Source: Thioalkalivibrio sp. ALMg11 (GTDB lineage Bacteria > Pseudomonadota > Gammaproteobacteria > Ectothiorhodospirales > Ectothiorhodospiraceae). Taken from it: a stretch of 64,000 bases of DNA. The stretch lies in contig NZ_KB898871.1 of assembly GCF_000377905.1 (NCBI RefSeq), positions 464,229-528,228 on the forward strand, in the 5' to 3' direction. The notes under the pieces were generated by a model. The model searched no databases, was not told the DNA's origin, and saw only the letters and a list, made by a program, of their open reading frames with translations. Positions 49,025-58,776 of this stretch are shown in pieces (position 1 is the first letter of the stretch; every line of letters begins with the position of its first letter). The translations under genes were made by a program, and so were the position numbers.

Positions 49025-52000
49025 GCCGAGAGGACGCCGCCAAATCCCTGTCTGGGGTGCAATGGGTCGGCTTGCATGAACGGCTGGATACGCCGCGGGT
49101 ACGACAGGCGCTGGAGGCCCTGGGGCTGGAGGACCACGCCCGTTGGGGGCAGGGTTTGGAGGGCGACGATCTGGCGATGAGCCTGGTCGCCGAGCTGGCC
49201 CAGCGGCTCGCGGAGCGCGCGGGTGAGCTGCGCGAAAAGGGACACGAAGACTGGACCCGGGCCGTGCAGGGGCTGGCGGATGCGCTGGCGGCGGCGGGGC
49301 ATCCGCTGTCCGGGATCGAGGAAGACCTTCCGCAGCCGCCATTTCGGCAGTTGCTGGAGGTGCGTTCCCCGGCCGCCGACCAGGTCGGGCAGCAGGAGAC
49401 GCCAAGGCCGGACGTTCCGCTTGCCCTATCCAGCCTGCTCACCGGTTCGGATCGTACTCCCAGCCTGGTCACGCAGATTGAAAAGGAGCTGGCCAGTGCG
49501 GACCGGGCCGATTGGCTGGTGTCGTTCATCAAATGGAGCGGGATTCGCGCCCTGCGCGAGACGCTGAAGCGCTTTACGGAGACTCCGACGGGGGATGGAT
49601 CGCCCAGGCTGCGGATCGCGACGACCTCGTACCTCGGCGCCACCGATCTGAAGGCGATCGAGTTTCTGCTAAGCCTGCCGAACACGGAGATTCGGGTCTC
49701 CTACGACACGCACCGCACGCGCCTGCATGCCAAGGCCTACCTGTTCCATCGGAGCACGGGGTTCGGTAGTGCCTATATCGGGTCGGCGAATGTCTCGCGG
49801 GTGGCGATGGATGAGGGGCTGGAGTGGACGGCCAAGGTCAGTGAATACGAGCTGCCGCACATGTGGCGCCAGATCCAGACCTCGTTCGAGGCGCATTGGG
49901 CAGACCCAGCGGAGTTCGAACCGCTCACAACGGATGACCTCCCCCGCCTGCAGCAGGCGCTGGAGTCGGAATCCCGCTCGGGGCCTGGGGCTCAGAAAGA
50001 CGCCACGGCGTTCTTCGATCTGCGTCCTTACGCTTTTCAGCAGGAGATCCTGGAGGACATCCAGCGCGAGCGCCGTTCGGGCATCGACCGCCATTTGGTG
50101 ATCGCCGCCACCGGGACCGGCAAGACCATGATCGCCGCTTTCGACTATCGGCGCTTTGCGCGTGAGCAGGCGGATCAAGGGCGCCCGTCGTTGCTGTTCA
50201 TCGCCCACCGCGAGGAGATCCTGCGTCAGGCGATGGCGAGCTTCCGGCAGGTACTACAGGACCACGAGTTTGGCGATGTGCTGGTGGGCGGGACGCGTCC
50301 GAGTCAGGACCGCCACCTGTTCTGCACGGTGCAGAGCTGGAATGCTCGGGACCTCGACCGGCTGGCCTCGGAGCATTTCGATTACGTGGTGCTGGATGAG
50401 GCGCACCACAGTAGCGCCGGCAGCTACCAGCGCATCCTCGACCATGTGCGGCCCAAGTGCCTGCTGGGCCTGACCGCGACGCCGGAGCGCACGGATGCCG
50501 ACGACATCCGCAAACACTTCGGCCACCGCTACACCCACGAGATCCGCCTGCCAGACGCCATCGAACGGCGCCTACTGGTACCGTTCCATTACTTCGGCGT
50601 GGCCGACCACGAGTCCGTGGACCTGAGCCGGGTGAGCTGGCAGCGCGGGGGCTATGACGCCGAAGAGCTGGAAGGGGTGTTTACCGGTAACCGGGCGCGG
50701 GCCGATTGGGTGTTGCAGCAGGCCCAGGAACACGCCACCGATCTCGGCTCGGTCCGAGGATTGGGCTTTTGCATCAGTCGCGCCCATGCCCGGTTCATGG
50801 CCGAGCATTTCTCGGCCAAGCAGGTGCCCAGCGCGGTGCTGACCGGCGAGAGCCCGGACCACGAACGTAAAACGGTGCAGCGCGACCTGCGCGAGGGGCG
50901 CATCCGCTTCATCTTTACCGTGGACCTCTACAACGAGGGCGTGGACCTGCCCGAGGTCGACACCGTTTTGCTGCTACGCCCGACCGAGAGCCTGACGGTC
51001 TACCTGCAGCAGATGGGCCGCGGCCTGCGGTTGCACGAGGGCAAGCCGCACCTGACTGTGCTGGATTTCGTGGCGCCGCAGGATCGGCGTTTTCGTTATG
51101 CCGATCGGTTCCGGGCCTTGAGCGCGCGGCCGGAGAAGCGGGTGGATCACCAGATCCAGGAGGGCTTCCCCTGGCTGCCCAGCGGTTGCCTGATCCACCT
51201 CGACCGCCTGGCCACCCAGCGGGTCCTCGACAACATCCGTGCACAGATCAACCGCCAGCGCCCGCAGATCGTGCGCGAGCTGAAGGCCTGTTTCCAGGAG
51301 GACATCGACTCCGCGAGCCTGCCCAAGATGCTCGACTGCCTGCATATGGATGATGCCGAAGACCTGCTGCGCAAGGACTTGCCCTCCCGGCTGCGCGCGG
51401 ACTGCGGAGGGGAATCGGCGGCGGCGCTGGGGCCCTATGCCAGCAGCCTCAAACGCGGGCTGCAGCGCCTGGCTCGGTGTGACGACCGGCAGTTGCTGGA
51501 AACCCTGCAGACCCATCTGGCGCAGCCGGCGGCGAACGTGGAGCAGCTTGCCGAAGAGGATCGGCTCCGACTGGCCCTCGTCCACAGCACGCTATGGGGC
51601 AAGACACGACCGGGGGATGGGGATCTCTCCGCGGTGGACGGCTTCGTCCGCGAACAGCGCCCCCTTTACCGGGATCTCCAGGAGGTCGCCGCCTGGCGAC
51701 ACGAGCGCATCGTGCCCGCCAGCGGCATCACCTTCTCTGAGCAGACGGGGCCGCTGGAGCTGCATGCGTCCTACACCCGCGAGCAGATCCTGCTGGCGCT
51801 GGGGCTCGGGAGCCTGGAAAAGCCCATCACCCAGCAGGAAGGTGTCCGGCACGTACCGGAAAAGCGCGTGGATGCGCTGTTCGTCACCCTGGAAAAATCC
51901 GAGCAGGAGTTCTCCCCCACCACCATGTACGAGGACTACGCTCTCAACGAGCGGCGGTTCCACTGGCAGTCGCAGTCCGCCACCTCGCCCAGCTCGGAAA

Positions 52001-52221
52001 CCGGGCAGCGCTACATCCATCACGAAGAGCTCGGCTACACCCCCATGCTGTTCATTCGGCGCGCTAAACGTGATGTGACGGGCCTCAGCGAGCCATTCAC
52101 CTTCTGTGGCCCGGTTCGCTACCAGAACCACGAAGGTAGCAAGCCGATGAGCATCGTCTGGGAGCTGGATTACGAACTGCCCGCCCGGCTCCTGCACCTC
52201 GCCCGTCGGACCGTCCTGTAA
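49021..52221 (+). CDS. PLD–DEAD/DEAH helicase–DUF3427 protein
   Basis: 1066 residues. About 1–130: helical unknown region. About 150–290: phospholipase D-like nuclease domain (HAKAYLFHRSTGFGSAYIGS, ANVSR) with one HKD-type motif. About 345–720: SF2 helicase (RPYAFQQEILEDI, AATGTGKTMIA, VLDEAHHSSAGS, LTATPERTDADD, VDLYNEGVDLPEVDTV, QMGRGLRLHEGK). The rest is DUF3427-like, ending RLLHLARRTVL. Such helicases with PLD and DUF3427 domains occur in accessory loci and have been suspected in defence and repair. Coupled to the mutT gene. Confidence 0.88.
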   Translation: MSREDAAKSLSGVQWVGLHERLDTPRVRQALEALGLEDHARWGQGLEGDDLAMSLVAELAQRLAERAGELREKGHEDWTRAVQGLADALAAAGHPLSGIEEDLPQPPFRQLLEVRSPAADQVGQQETPRPDVPLALSSLLTGSDRTPSLVTQIEKELASADRADWLVSFIKWSGIRALRETLKRFTETPTGDGSPRLRIATTSYLGATDLKAIEFLLSLPNTEIRVSYDTHRTRLHAKAYLFHRSTGFGSAYIGSANVSRVAMDEGLEWTAKVSEYELPHMWRQIQTSFEAHWADPAEFEPLTTDDLPRLQQALESESRSGPGAQKDATAFFDLRPYAFQQEILEDIQRERRSGIDRHLVIAATGTGKTMIAAFDYRRFAREQADQGRPSLLFIAHREEILRQAMASFRQVLQDHEFGDVLVGGTRPSQDRHLFCTVQSWNARDLDRLASEHFDYVVLDEAHHSSAGSYQRILDHVRPKCLLGLTATPERTDADDIRKHFGHRYTHEIRLPDAIERRLLVPFHYFGVADHESVDLSRVSWQRGGYDAEELEGVFTGNRARADWVLQQAQEHATDLGSVRGLGFCISRAHARFMAEHFSAKQVPSAVLTGESPDHERKTVQRDLREGRIRFIFTVDLYNEGVDLPEVDTVLLLRPTESLTVYLQQMGRGLRLHEGKPHLTVLDFVAPQDRRFRYADRFRALSARPEKRVDHQIQEGFPWLPSGCLIHLDRLATQRVLDNIRAQINRQRPQIVRELKACFQEDIDSASLPKMLDCLHMDDAEDLLRKDLPSRLRADCGGESAAALGPYASSLKRGLQRLARCDDRQLLETLQTHLAQPAANVEQLAEEDRLRLALVHSTLWGKTRPGDGDLSAVDGFVREQRPLYRDLQEVAAWRHERIVPASGITFSEQTGPLELHASYTREQILLALGLGSLEKPITQQEGVRHVPEKRVDALFVTLEKSEQEFSPTTMYEDYALNERRFHWQSQSATSPSSETGQRYIHHEELGYTPMLFIRRAKRDVTGLSEPFTFCGPVRYQNHEGSKPMSIVWELDYELPARLLHLARRTVL

Positions 52222-52242
52222 CGCGGTTGCGCTGGACCGCGT

Positions 52243-52415
52243 TCAAAGCGGGATTCCCTCGCTTTCGATTTCCTTGCGCAACTCGTCGCGGACCTCGGTC
52301 ATGTCAACCAGGTCGAAGGTGTAGAGGGTGCGCAGGTTCTCGATGTGCTCGCGGAGTCGGCCCCAGTCGCTGATGGAAACCTCCCTGCCGGGGAGTACGG
52401 CGAGGGCGATGCGGA
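52243..52415 (-). pseudogene. Possible remnant of a nucleotidyltransferase-like gene
   Basis: The frame ending at 52243 codes GREVSISDWGRLREHIENLR, YTFDLVDMTEVRDELRKEIE and SEGIPL: the C-terminal pattern of MNT-type nucleotidyltransferases. There is no start codon or N-terminal catalytic GSxxxG motif before galE. Could also be non-coding. Confidence 0.35.
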
Positions 52416-53396
52416 TCAGGCTGGCTGCGGCGCGGTTTTCTGTTCCCAGGCGAGGGCGTGGCGGACGATGAGGTCGAGGTCGGCGTATTGCGGTTCCCAG
52501 GTAAGGGTCTGGCGGATGCGGCGGGCGTCGGCCATCAGGGCGGGCGGGTCGCCTTCGCGGCGCGGTCCGAGGGTGACGGGGAAGTCCACGCCGCTGGCGC
52601 GTTTCACGGCGTCGATGACCTCGAGCACGCTGTAGGCGTGGCCGTAGCCGCAATTGAGCACCTGGGAGGTGCCGCCGCGGTCGAGGTGTTCCAGGGCGCG
52701 GACGTGGGCGGCGGCGAGATCCTCGACATGGATGTAGTCGCGTTCGCAGGTGCCGTCGCGGGTGTCGTAGTCGTCGCCGAACACGGTGATGCCGTCGCGC
52801 TGGCCGGTGGCGGCCTGGCAGGCGACCTTGATCAGGTGGGTGGCGTCGGGGGTCGCCTGGCCCTGGCGACCTTCTGGGTCGGCGCCGGCCACGTTGAAGT
52901 AGCGCAGGCTGACGTAGCGCAGGTCGGAGGCGGCGCCCAGGTCCATCAGCATGCGTTCGGACATCATCTTGGAGGCGCCGTAGGGGTTGATCGGCTGTAG
53001 CGGTGCGTCTTCCGCGACCGAGACGGTGTCGGGGATGCCGTAGACGGCGGCGGTGGAGGAGAACACGAAGTAGCGCACGCCGGTGGCGGCGCAGCCCTCC
53101 AGCAGGTTGAGGGTGTTGCGGGTGTTGTTGCCGTAGTACTTGAGCGGGTCGGTGACCGATTCTGGCACGACGATGTGCGCGGCAAAGTGCAGTACGCCGT
53201 CGAAGCCGCGCTCCAGCAGTTCCCGGAGGCGCTCGGTCTCAGCCAGGTCACCCTCGACCAGTTCGGCATCCCCGACGGCCCATGCGTGGCCGGTGCTGAG
53301 GTTGTCGTACACCGTAACCGCGTGCCCCGCTTCTCGCAGGTGTCGCGTGACGTGGCTGCCGATGTAGCCGGCGCCGCCTGTTACCAGCAGTTTCAT
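52416..53396 (-). CDS. galE: UDP-glucose 4-epimerase
   Basis: 326 residues. NAD-binding GGAGYIGSH at 7–15, FAAHIVVPESVTDPLKYY, STAAVYG with catalytic Ser, YGASK with catalytic Tyr and Lys, RYFNVAGADPEG, GTCERDYIHVEDLAAAHV. Full-length short-chain dehydrogenase-type epimerase. Supplies UDP-galactose for surface polysaccharides, in keeping with the exopolysaccharide cluster downstream. Confidence 0.95.
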   Translation of the reverse strand: MKLLVTGGAGYIGSHVTRHLREAGHAVTVYDNLSTGHAWAVGDAELVEGDLAETERLRELLERGFDGVLHFAAHIVVPESVTDPLKYYGNNTRNTLNLLEGCAATGVRYFVFSSTAAVYGIPDTVSVAEDAPLQPINPYGASKMMSERMLMDLGAASDLRYVSLRYFNVAGADPEGRQGQATPDATHLIKVACQAATGQRDGITVFGDDYDTRDGTCERDYIHVEDLAAAHVRALEHLDRGGTSQVLNCGYGHAYSVLEVIDAVKRASGVDFPVTLGPRREGDPPALMADARRIRQTLTWEPQYADLDLIVRHALAWEQKTAPQPA

Positions 53397-53439
53397 CCGT
53401 CGCCCCCGGGTTTCTATGGGTTGGGGCTGGCGGGGCGCG

Positions 53440-54216
53440 TCAGGTGTCCGGTGGTGCCGGACGACGGCCGTATTGCCAGCGATACCACAGAATACCGAGG
53501 TACTCGTGCATGGCGAGCCAGCTGGTGCGCATGGCGTTAGCCTGCGGTTTGAAGGCGCCTAACGAGAGGCTCGTGTCATGGGCCACGAAGGCGCAGGTCG
53601 GGGCCGGGATGGCCTCCAGCCCGGCGCGTTCGAACGCCGCTGTGGCGCGCCGCAGGTGGTGGGCGTGGCTGACCAGCAGGACGCGTTGCATGCCGCGTTC
53701 GTGCAACAGCGCGGCCGAGTGCCGGGCATTGCCTTCCGTGTCGCGCGCACGGGTTTCCTGCCACACCGGACTGACGCCGAACTCCTCCAGGACCTCGGCC
53801 ATCCAGCGGGCTTCCGGTTCCCGGTCCTCCGGGCCGCCCCCCGTGGCGACCACGGGGAGGCCGGTTTGCCGGTGCAGGGCGGCGGCGTAGCGCAGTCGCA
53901 CCAGGGCGAGGTCGTTGACCGTTTCGCCGGAGAATTCCACCGCACCACTGCGATACCCGGCGCCGAGCACGACGATGGCCTCGGCGCGTTCCAGTGCCGC
54001 CGTGTCGGGTGGCGAGTAGGCGGCCTGCAGCGGGGCCATGAGGGCGTGACTGACGGGCGGGATGCTGAACGCGTAGGTCAGGAGCAGCCCGCCGGTCAAC
54101 AGGGCCTTGCCCGCCAGGGTCCGGTACAGGAGCAGGCCCGCCAGGGCCAGCAGGAGCGGCCCGCTGGGCGGGAGCAGAAACCAGTCGGCAAGGAAACGGA
54201 GAGACAGAAACTCCAC
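53440..54216 (-). CDS. YdcF/ElyC (DUF218) family protein
   Basis: 258 residues from a GTG start. Two N-terminal membrane helices (about 12–32 and 38–52), then the DUF218 domain: AIVVLGAGYRSGAVEFSGET, ATGGGPEDREPEARWMAEVL, RDTEGNARHSAALL, VLLVSHAHHLRRATAAFERAG. ElyC-like proteins act in envelope polysaccharide/lipid-carrier metabolism. Neighbour of galE. Confidence 0.88.
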   Translation of the reverse strand: MEFLSLRFLADWFLLPPSGPLLLALAGLLLYRTLAGKALLTGGLLLTYAFSIPPVSHALMAPLQAAYSPPDTAALERAEAIVVLGAGYRSGAVEFSGETVNDLALVRLRYAAALHRQTGLPVVATGGGPEDREPEARWMAEVLEEFGVSPVWQETRARDTEGNARHSAALLHERGMQRVLLVSHAHHLRRATAAFERAGLEAIPAPTCAFVAHDTSLSLGAFKPQANAMRTSWLAMHEYLGILWYRWQYGRRPAPPDT

Positions 54217-54466
54217 GGAACACCCCTGTTTGGCGGAAGTAGACGGCCCGGCTTCGCCGTAACACGAACGTTAGTCCGGGAGCACCGGGAATGAAGACCT
54301 TACGTGGACTCTGTTCACACTCGAGGCCTAACATCAAGTTGCTTGTGGAATCCGGTATCCCCGGTAAGCGTAGCCAGTTTCCGCGACCTTTGGGGTGCGG
54401 TGCGGGCCCCGTTCCCGGTCGGGTGAAGCCTCTAACAACCGCCAGAATCTCCAAGGGGGAGTCGTG

Positions 54467-55114
54467 ATGTCCCTGATCAATGCTCCAAAGGCCGGGTCGA
54501 AGTCCGGGCCAAGGTTTGGCTTCGTCATCCTGCTGCCGGCCTTGTTGCTGGCAGGCTGTGCCACGACGGATTATCCGGAGGCCCCGACCTCCATCGAGCG
54601 CACGGTGATCGAGCAGTACATCATCGGTCCCGGCGATTCCCTGCAGGTATCCGTGCGCGGCAACCCGGACCTCTCCACCGGTGTGTCGGTACGCCCCGAC
54701 GGGCAAATCACGACCCCGCTGGTCGAGGATATCCAGGCGAGCGGGCAGACGCCCACGGAGCTGGCCCGAGTGATGGAGGAGGAGCTGTCCCGTTTCCTGC
54801 GTGACCCGATCGTCACGGTGATGGTGACCAGTTTTGCCGGGCCCTATAGTCGCCAGATCCGCGTGATCGGGCAGGCCGCCGCGCCGCAGGCGCTGCAATA
54901 CCGCGAAGACATGAGCGTGATGGACGTGATGATCGCGGTGGGCGGCATTACCGATTTTGCCGCCGGCAATCGCGCGGTGATCGTGCGCAACGAGAATGGC
55001 GAGCGCAAGCAATATGGGGTGCGCCTGGACGACCTGGTCAACGGTGGCGATATTTCGGCCAACGTGGACATGCTGCCCGGTGACACGCTGATCATTCCTG
55101 AACGACGCTTCTGA
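54467..55114 (+). CDS. XrtA/PEP-CTERM polysaccharide export lipoprotein (Wza-like)
   Basis: 215 residues; ATG after AAGGGGGAGTCGTG. Lipoprotein signal with lipobox LLLAGC near residue 29. Polysaccharide export domain: YIIGPGDSLQVSVRGNPDLS, VRPDGQITTPLVEDIQASGQ, then SLBB-like VIGQAAAPQALQYREDMSVM and MLPGDTLIIPERRF. Family TIGR03027, which exports the exopolysaccharide made in PEP-CTERM systems. First of the cluster with the prs genes. Confidence 0.92.
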   Translation: MSLINAPKAGSKSGPRFGFVILLPALLLAGCATTDYPEAPTSIERTVIEQYIIGPGDSLQVSVRGNPDLSTGVSVRPDGQITTPLVEDIQASGQTPTELARVMEEELSRFLRDPIVTVMVTSFAGPYSRQIRVIGQAAAPQALQYREDMSVMDVMIAVGGITDFAAGNRAVIVRNENGERKQYGVRLDDLVNGGDISANVDMLPGDTLIIPERRF

Positions 55115-55273
55115 CGAACCCGGAACGGGGGGCCGGTTTCCGGGTGGGTGGGCCTTTGAGGCGCCGCCCGGGAACAACCGCCCCCATTGATCGGGCTCGG
55201 GGACGGTAGCAATGGATTCCCTGAAAAGGATGAACAACTCTTCTGTGTACGCGCCTCGGCGAGGGGGCTAGTC

Positions 55274-56668
55274 GTGCGCATCTTCGGCCACTACATCCGC
55301 CGCCGCGTCCTGATGCTCGCGGGCGCGGAGTTGCTGGTGGCGTATCTGTGCCTTTATGCGGTGCTGACCCTGCCGCCCTTTCAGCCGGAGGCTCTCAGTC
55401 TGCTGGACCCCCAGCTGATGGTGGCGACGCTGGTCGTCCTGGTGGTACTGACTCTGGCCGGCCTGTACGAATCCGACTACCTCGCGACCCACAGCACGCT
55501 GCGGTCGCTGCTGCGCCTGGTTCCGGCCATCCTGGTTGTGGGTGGGTTGCTGCTGGCCTATGGCGCCATGGTCCCGGCTGCGCTGTTTTCGCCGACCGCA
55601 GTCGGCGGCGGCGTGCTGCTCCTGCTGACCGGTCTGGTCGCCGAAAGGACGCTCTGGCGCAACTTTTCCGAGGCGGATGCCTTCAAGCGCCGGGTCCTGG
55701 TCCTGGGCACCGGCAGCCGGGCCTGCGCGATCGACACGATCCATCCGGACAAGTATTCGGAAGAGTTGCCGTACCGGGTTATCGGGTACATCGCTACCCT
55801 GGGCGAAAAGGATTACGCGCGGGATCCGGGGCGCCATTTCCAGCTCGGGCGCGATGCCAGCCTGCTGGACATGGCGCGCGAGCACCGAGTGCACGAGATC
55901 GTGGTCGCGATCCGCGACCGACGCCACAACCTGCCGATCGGGCAGCTGCTCGAGTGCAAGCTCAATGGGGTTGCCGTTACCGACGTCTCGAGTTTCTTCG
56001 AGCGTGAACTGCAGAAGGTCCAGCTGGATTCGCTGAACGCCAGCTGGTTGATCTTCGGCGAAGGCTTCCGGCAGCACTGGACGCGCAACGCGGTGAAGCG
56101 GACGTTCGATGTGCTGGCCAGCGCCACGCTGCTGCTGGTGACCCTGCCGGTGATGCTGGCCACCGCCCTGGCGATCAAGCTGGAGAGTCGTGGCCCGGTG
56201 TTCTACTGGCAGACCCGCGTGGGCCGGGGGAATGCCCCGTTCGAGGTCTGCAAGTTCCGCAGCATGCGCGAGGATGCCGAGGTCGATGGCGTCGCGCGCT
56301 GGGCGGTGCATGACGACGACCGCATCACCCGCGTCGGGCGCCTCATCCGCAAGCTGCGTATCGACGAGCTGCCGCAGGTCATCAACGTTTTCGAGGGCAG
56401 CATGTCGTTCGTCGGACCGCGCCCGGAGCGGCCGGTATTCGTCGGGCAGCTCACCGAGCAGATCCCCTATTTTCCCGCGCGCCACACCATCCGGCCGGGT
56501 ATCACCGGCTGGGCTCAGGTGCGGTATCCCTACGGGGCCTCGGTCGAGGATGCGCGGCAGAAGCTGCAGTACGACCTGTACTACGTGAAGAATCACACCC
56601 TGTTTCTGGACATCCTGATCCTGTTCGAGACCGTCAAGGTTGTGCTGTTCGGCCGCGGGGCCCGCTGA
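55274..56668 (+). CDS. XrtA-associated polyprenyl-phosphate sugar transferase (TIGR03013)
   Basis: 464 residues from GTG 55274 (VRIFGHYIRRRV). Four N-terminal membrane helices (about 12–132), a Rossmann-like middle (RRVLVLGTGSRACAI), a fifth helix, then the bacterial sugar transferase domain: FYWQTRVGRGNAPFEVCKFR, SMREDAE, LRIDELPQVINVFEGSMSFV, GPRPERPVFV, GITGWAQVRYPYGASVEDA. It starts exopolysaccharide synthesis by loading the first sugar on undecaprenyl phosphate. Confidence 0.94.
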   Translation: MRIFGHYIRRRVLMLAGAELLVAYLCLYAVLTLPPFQPEALSLLDPQLMVATLVVLVVLTLAGLYESDYLATHSTLRSLLRLVPAILVVGGLLLAYGAMVPAALFSPTAVGGGVLLLLTGLVAERTLWRNFSEADAFKRRVLVLGTGSRACAIDTIHPDKYSEELPYRVIGYIATLGEKDYARDPGRHFQLGRDASLLDMAREHRVHEIVVAIRDRRHNLPIGQLLECKLNGVAVTDVSSFFERELQKVQLDSLNASWLIFGEGFRQHWTRNAVKRTFDVLASATLLLVTLPVMLATALAIKLESRGPVFYWQTRVGRGNAPFEVCKFRSMREDAEVDGVARWAVHDDDRITRVGRLIRKLRIDELPQVINVFEGSMSFVGPRPERPVFVGQLTEQIPYFPARHTIRPGITGWAQVRYPYGASVEDARQKLQYDLYYVKNHTLFLDILILFETVKVVLFGRGAR

Positions 56669-56675
56669 ATCCGCG

Positions 56676-58724
56676 ATGCTGATGCCCCTGGCCGCGACGA
56701 GCTATCTGACGGCGGCACTTGCGTTCCTGGTCCTGGCCGTTGTGACCGTGGTGCGCTGGCGCAATCGCCCCTCGGCCCTGTGGGTAGTGCTGGCCTCGCT
56801 GTTGTCGGTGGGATGGGCCGGATATCTGGCCTTTCTCGCCTGGCACTACGGGACCAGCGCTGCGATCTCCGGTGGGGTGATGGAGGTGGCGCGCAATGCC
56901 GGTTGGTTTGCGGTGTTGCTGGCGCTGCTCGCCGGCAGTGGCAGCCGCCCCGGGGTGGAGCCGCGTGCGCTGCGCTGGTGGGGGGCGGCCACCACGGCGT
57001 TCCTGCTGTTCATCCTGGTGCCGATGCTGTGGCCGCAGTTGCTGGGCGCCATCTGGCCGGGGCTGGCAACCCTGTTGATGGCGATTGCCGGACTGGTGCT
57101 GGTGGAGCAGGTCTACCGCAACACGCCGCCGCAGAATCGCTGGGAGATCAAGTTTCTCTGTCTGGGCCTGGGCGGCCTGTTCGCGTTCGACCTGTTCCTG
57201 TTTGCGGATCTGGTCCTGTTCCAGACGATCGACAGCCCGTCCTGGCAGGCCCGCGGGTTCGTCAACGCGCTGGTGGTCCCGTTGCTCGGGGTTGCGGTGA
57301 GTCGGCGCCTGCCGCACCGCGAGGGGCCCACGCTGTCCCGCCATCTGCTGTTTCACACCGCATCGCTGTTCGGGGCCGGGCTGTATCTGCTGGCGGTCGG
57401 GGGCGCGGGGTATTACCTGCGTCACCACGGGGGCGATCTGGGCGCGCTGCTGCAGGTCACCCTGCTGTTCGGGGCCGTGCTGCTCCTGGCGATCGTGCTC
57501 TTTTCCGGCAGCGTCCGCGCCCAGTTGCGCGTCTGGCTGGCCAAGCACTTCTTCAACTATCGCTACGACTACCGCCAGGAGTGGTTGCGGTTTACCGGCA
57601 CCCTGGCGCAGACCGACCACGAGACCCCGTTTCGCCAGCGCGCCATCCAGGCCATCGGCGAGCTGGTCGAGAGCCCCGGAGGGCTGTTGTGGGTTCGTCG
57701 TGACGACACCACCTTCGCCCTCGACGGGGTGCTGAATCTGGGCGAGCCCGACTACCCGGCGCTGGAACCGGACGACCCGCTGGTGGCGTTTCTGACCCAG
57801 TCCGGCTGGGTGATCGATATCGACGAGTTCCGCCGCGATCCGGCGTTCTATCACGGGCTCGAGCTGCCGCAGTGGCTGGTGGATAACCCGCGCCACTGGG
57901 CCGTGGTGCCGCTCCTGAAAAGCGACGGACTGGAGGGCTTTGTCGTGCTCGCCCAGCCGCGGGCCCGGCATCGCATCGACTGGGAGGAGCGCGACTTGCT
58001 GAAGACCGCGGGCCGCCAGCTGGCGGTCTACGTGGCCCTGGTGCAGACCGACGAGGCGCTGCTGGAGGCGCGCCAGTTCGAGACCTTCCACCGGCTGGCG
58101 GCGTTTCTGGTCCACGACCTCAAGAACGTATCGGCCCAGCTGTCCCTGATCAGCTCCAACGCCGAGCGTCACCGCGACAACCCCGAGTTCGTGGCGGACG
58201 CCTTCCGCACCGTCGGCAATGCGCGCGAGCGTCTGGAGCGCACCCTGGCGCAGTTGCGCAAGGCGCAACCGGGTGCTGACAGCCCGCGTCAGGCGATCGT
58301 CATGGACGCCCTGCTGCACGAGGTCGCTGGTGATAGCCGCGAGATCCATCCGGTGCCCCGAGTGGCGATCGAGGCCCCGGCCGAAGTCCTTGGAAACCGC
58401 GATGCGCTGAGGAATGTGCTGCTGCATCTGGTGCGGAACGCGCAGGAGGCTACACCGGATAACGGCGATATAACCTTGACCCTGAAAACCCGGGACCAAT
58501 GGGTCATTATCGGAATCAAGGATAACGGGTCCGGCATGGACGAGGACTTCGTTCGTCGGCGGTTGTTCCGTCCGTTCCAGACCACCAAGGGAAACGCCGG
58601 CATGGGTATTGGGCTGTACGAGGCCCGCGACCTGGTGGTCCGAATGGGCGGTCGGATCGATGTTTCCAGCCGCGTCGGCGAGGGGACCACCTTCACGCTT
58701 CGCCTGCCGCAGTACAGCACATGA
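56676..58724 (+). CDS. prsK: XrtA/PEP-CTERM system histidine kinase PrsK
   Basis: 682 residues from ATG 56676, 8 bases after the transferase. Seven to nine N-terminal membrane helices (about 5–290), a GAF-like domain (about 310–460), then the kinase core: H-box FLVHDLKNVSAQLSL, N-box LVRNAQEAT, G1 IKDNGSGMDEDF, G2 GNAGMGIGLYEARDLV. This is the PrsK type (TIGR02916) paired with PrsR. It senses an unknown signal. Confidence 0.94.
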   Translation: MLMPLAATSYLTAALAFLVLAVVTVVRWRNRPSALWVVLASLLSVGWAGYLAFLAWHYGTSAAISGGVMEVARNAGWFAVLLALLAGSGSRPGVEPRALRWWGAATTAFLLFILVPMLWPQLLGAIWPGLATLLMAIAGLVLVEQVYRNTPPQNRWEIKFLCLGLGGLFAFDLFLFADLVLFQTIDSPSWQARGFVNALVVPLLGVAVSRRLPHREGPTLSRHLLFHTASLFGAGLYLLAVGGAGYYLRHHGGDLGALLQVTLLFGAVLLLAIVLFSGSVRAQLRVWLAKHFFNYRYDYRQEWLRFTGTLAQTDHETPFRQRAIQAIGELVESPGGLLWVRRDDTTFALDGVLNLGEPDYPALEPDDPLVAFLTQSGWVIDIDEFRRDPAFYHGLELPQWLVDNPRHWAVVPLLKSDGLEGFVVLAQPRARHRIDWEERDLLKTAGRQLAVYVALVQTDEALLEARQFETFHRLAAFLVHDLKNVSAQLSLISSNAERHRDNPEFVADAFRTVGNARERLERTLAQLRKAQPGADSPRQAIVMDALLHEVAGDSREIHPVPRVAIEAPAEVLGNRDALRNVLLHLVRNAQEATPDNGDITLTLKTRDQWVIIGIKDNGSGMDEDFVRRRLFRPFQTTKGNAGMGIGLYEARDLVVRMGGRIDVSSRVGEGTTFTLRLPQYST

Positions 58725-58776
58725 CGATCCTTCTTGCCGTCCACCATCACGTCCTCCCTGGGCCGGGTGCAATGTA

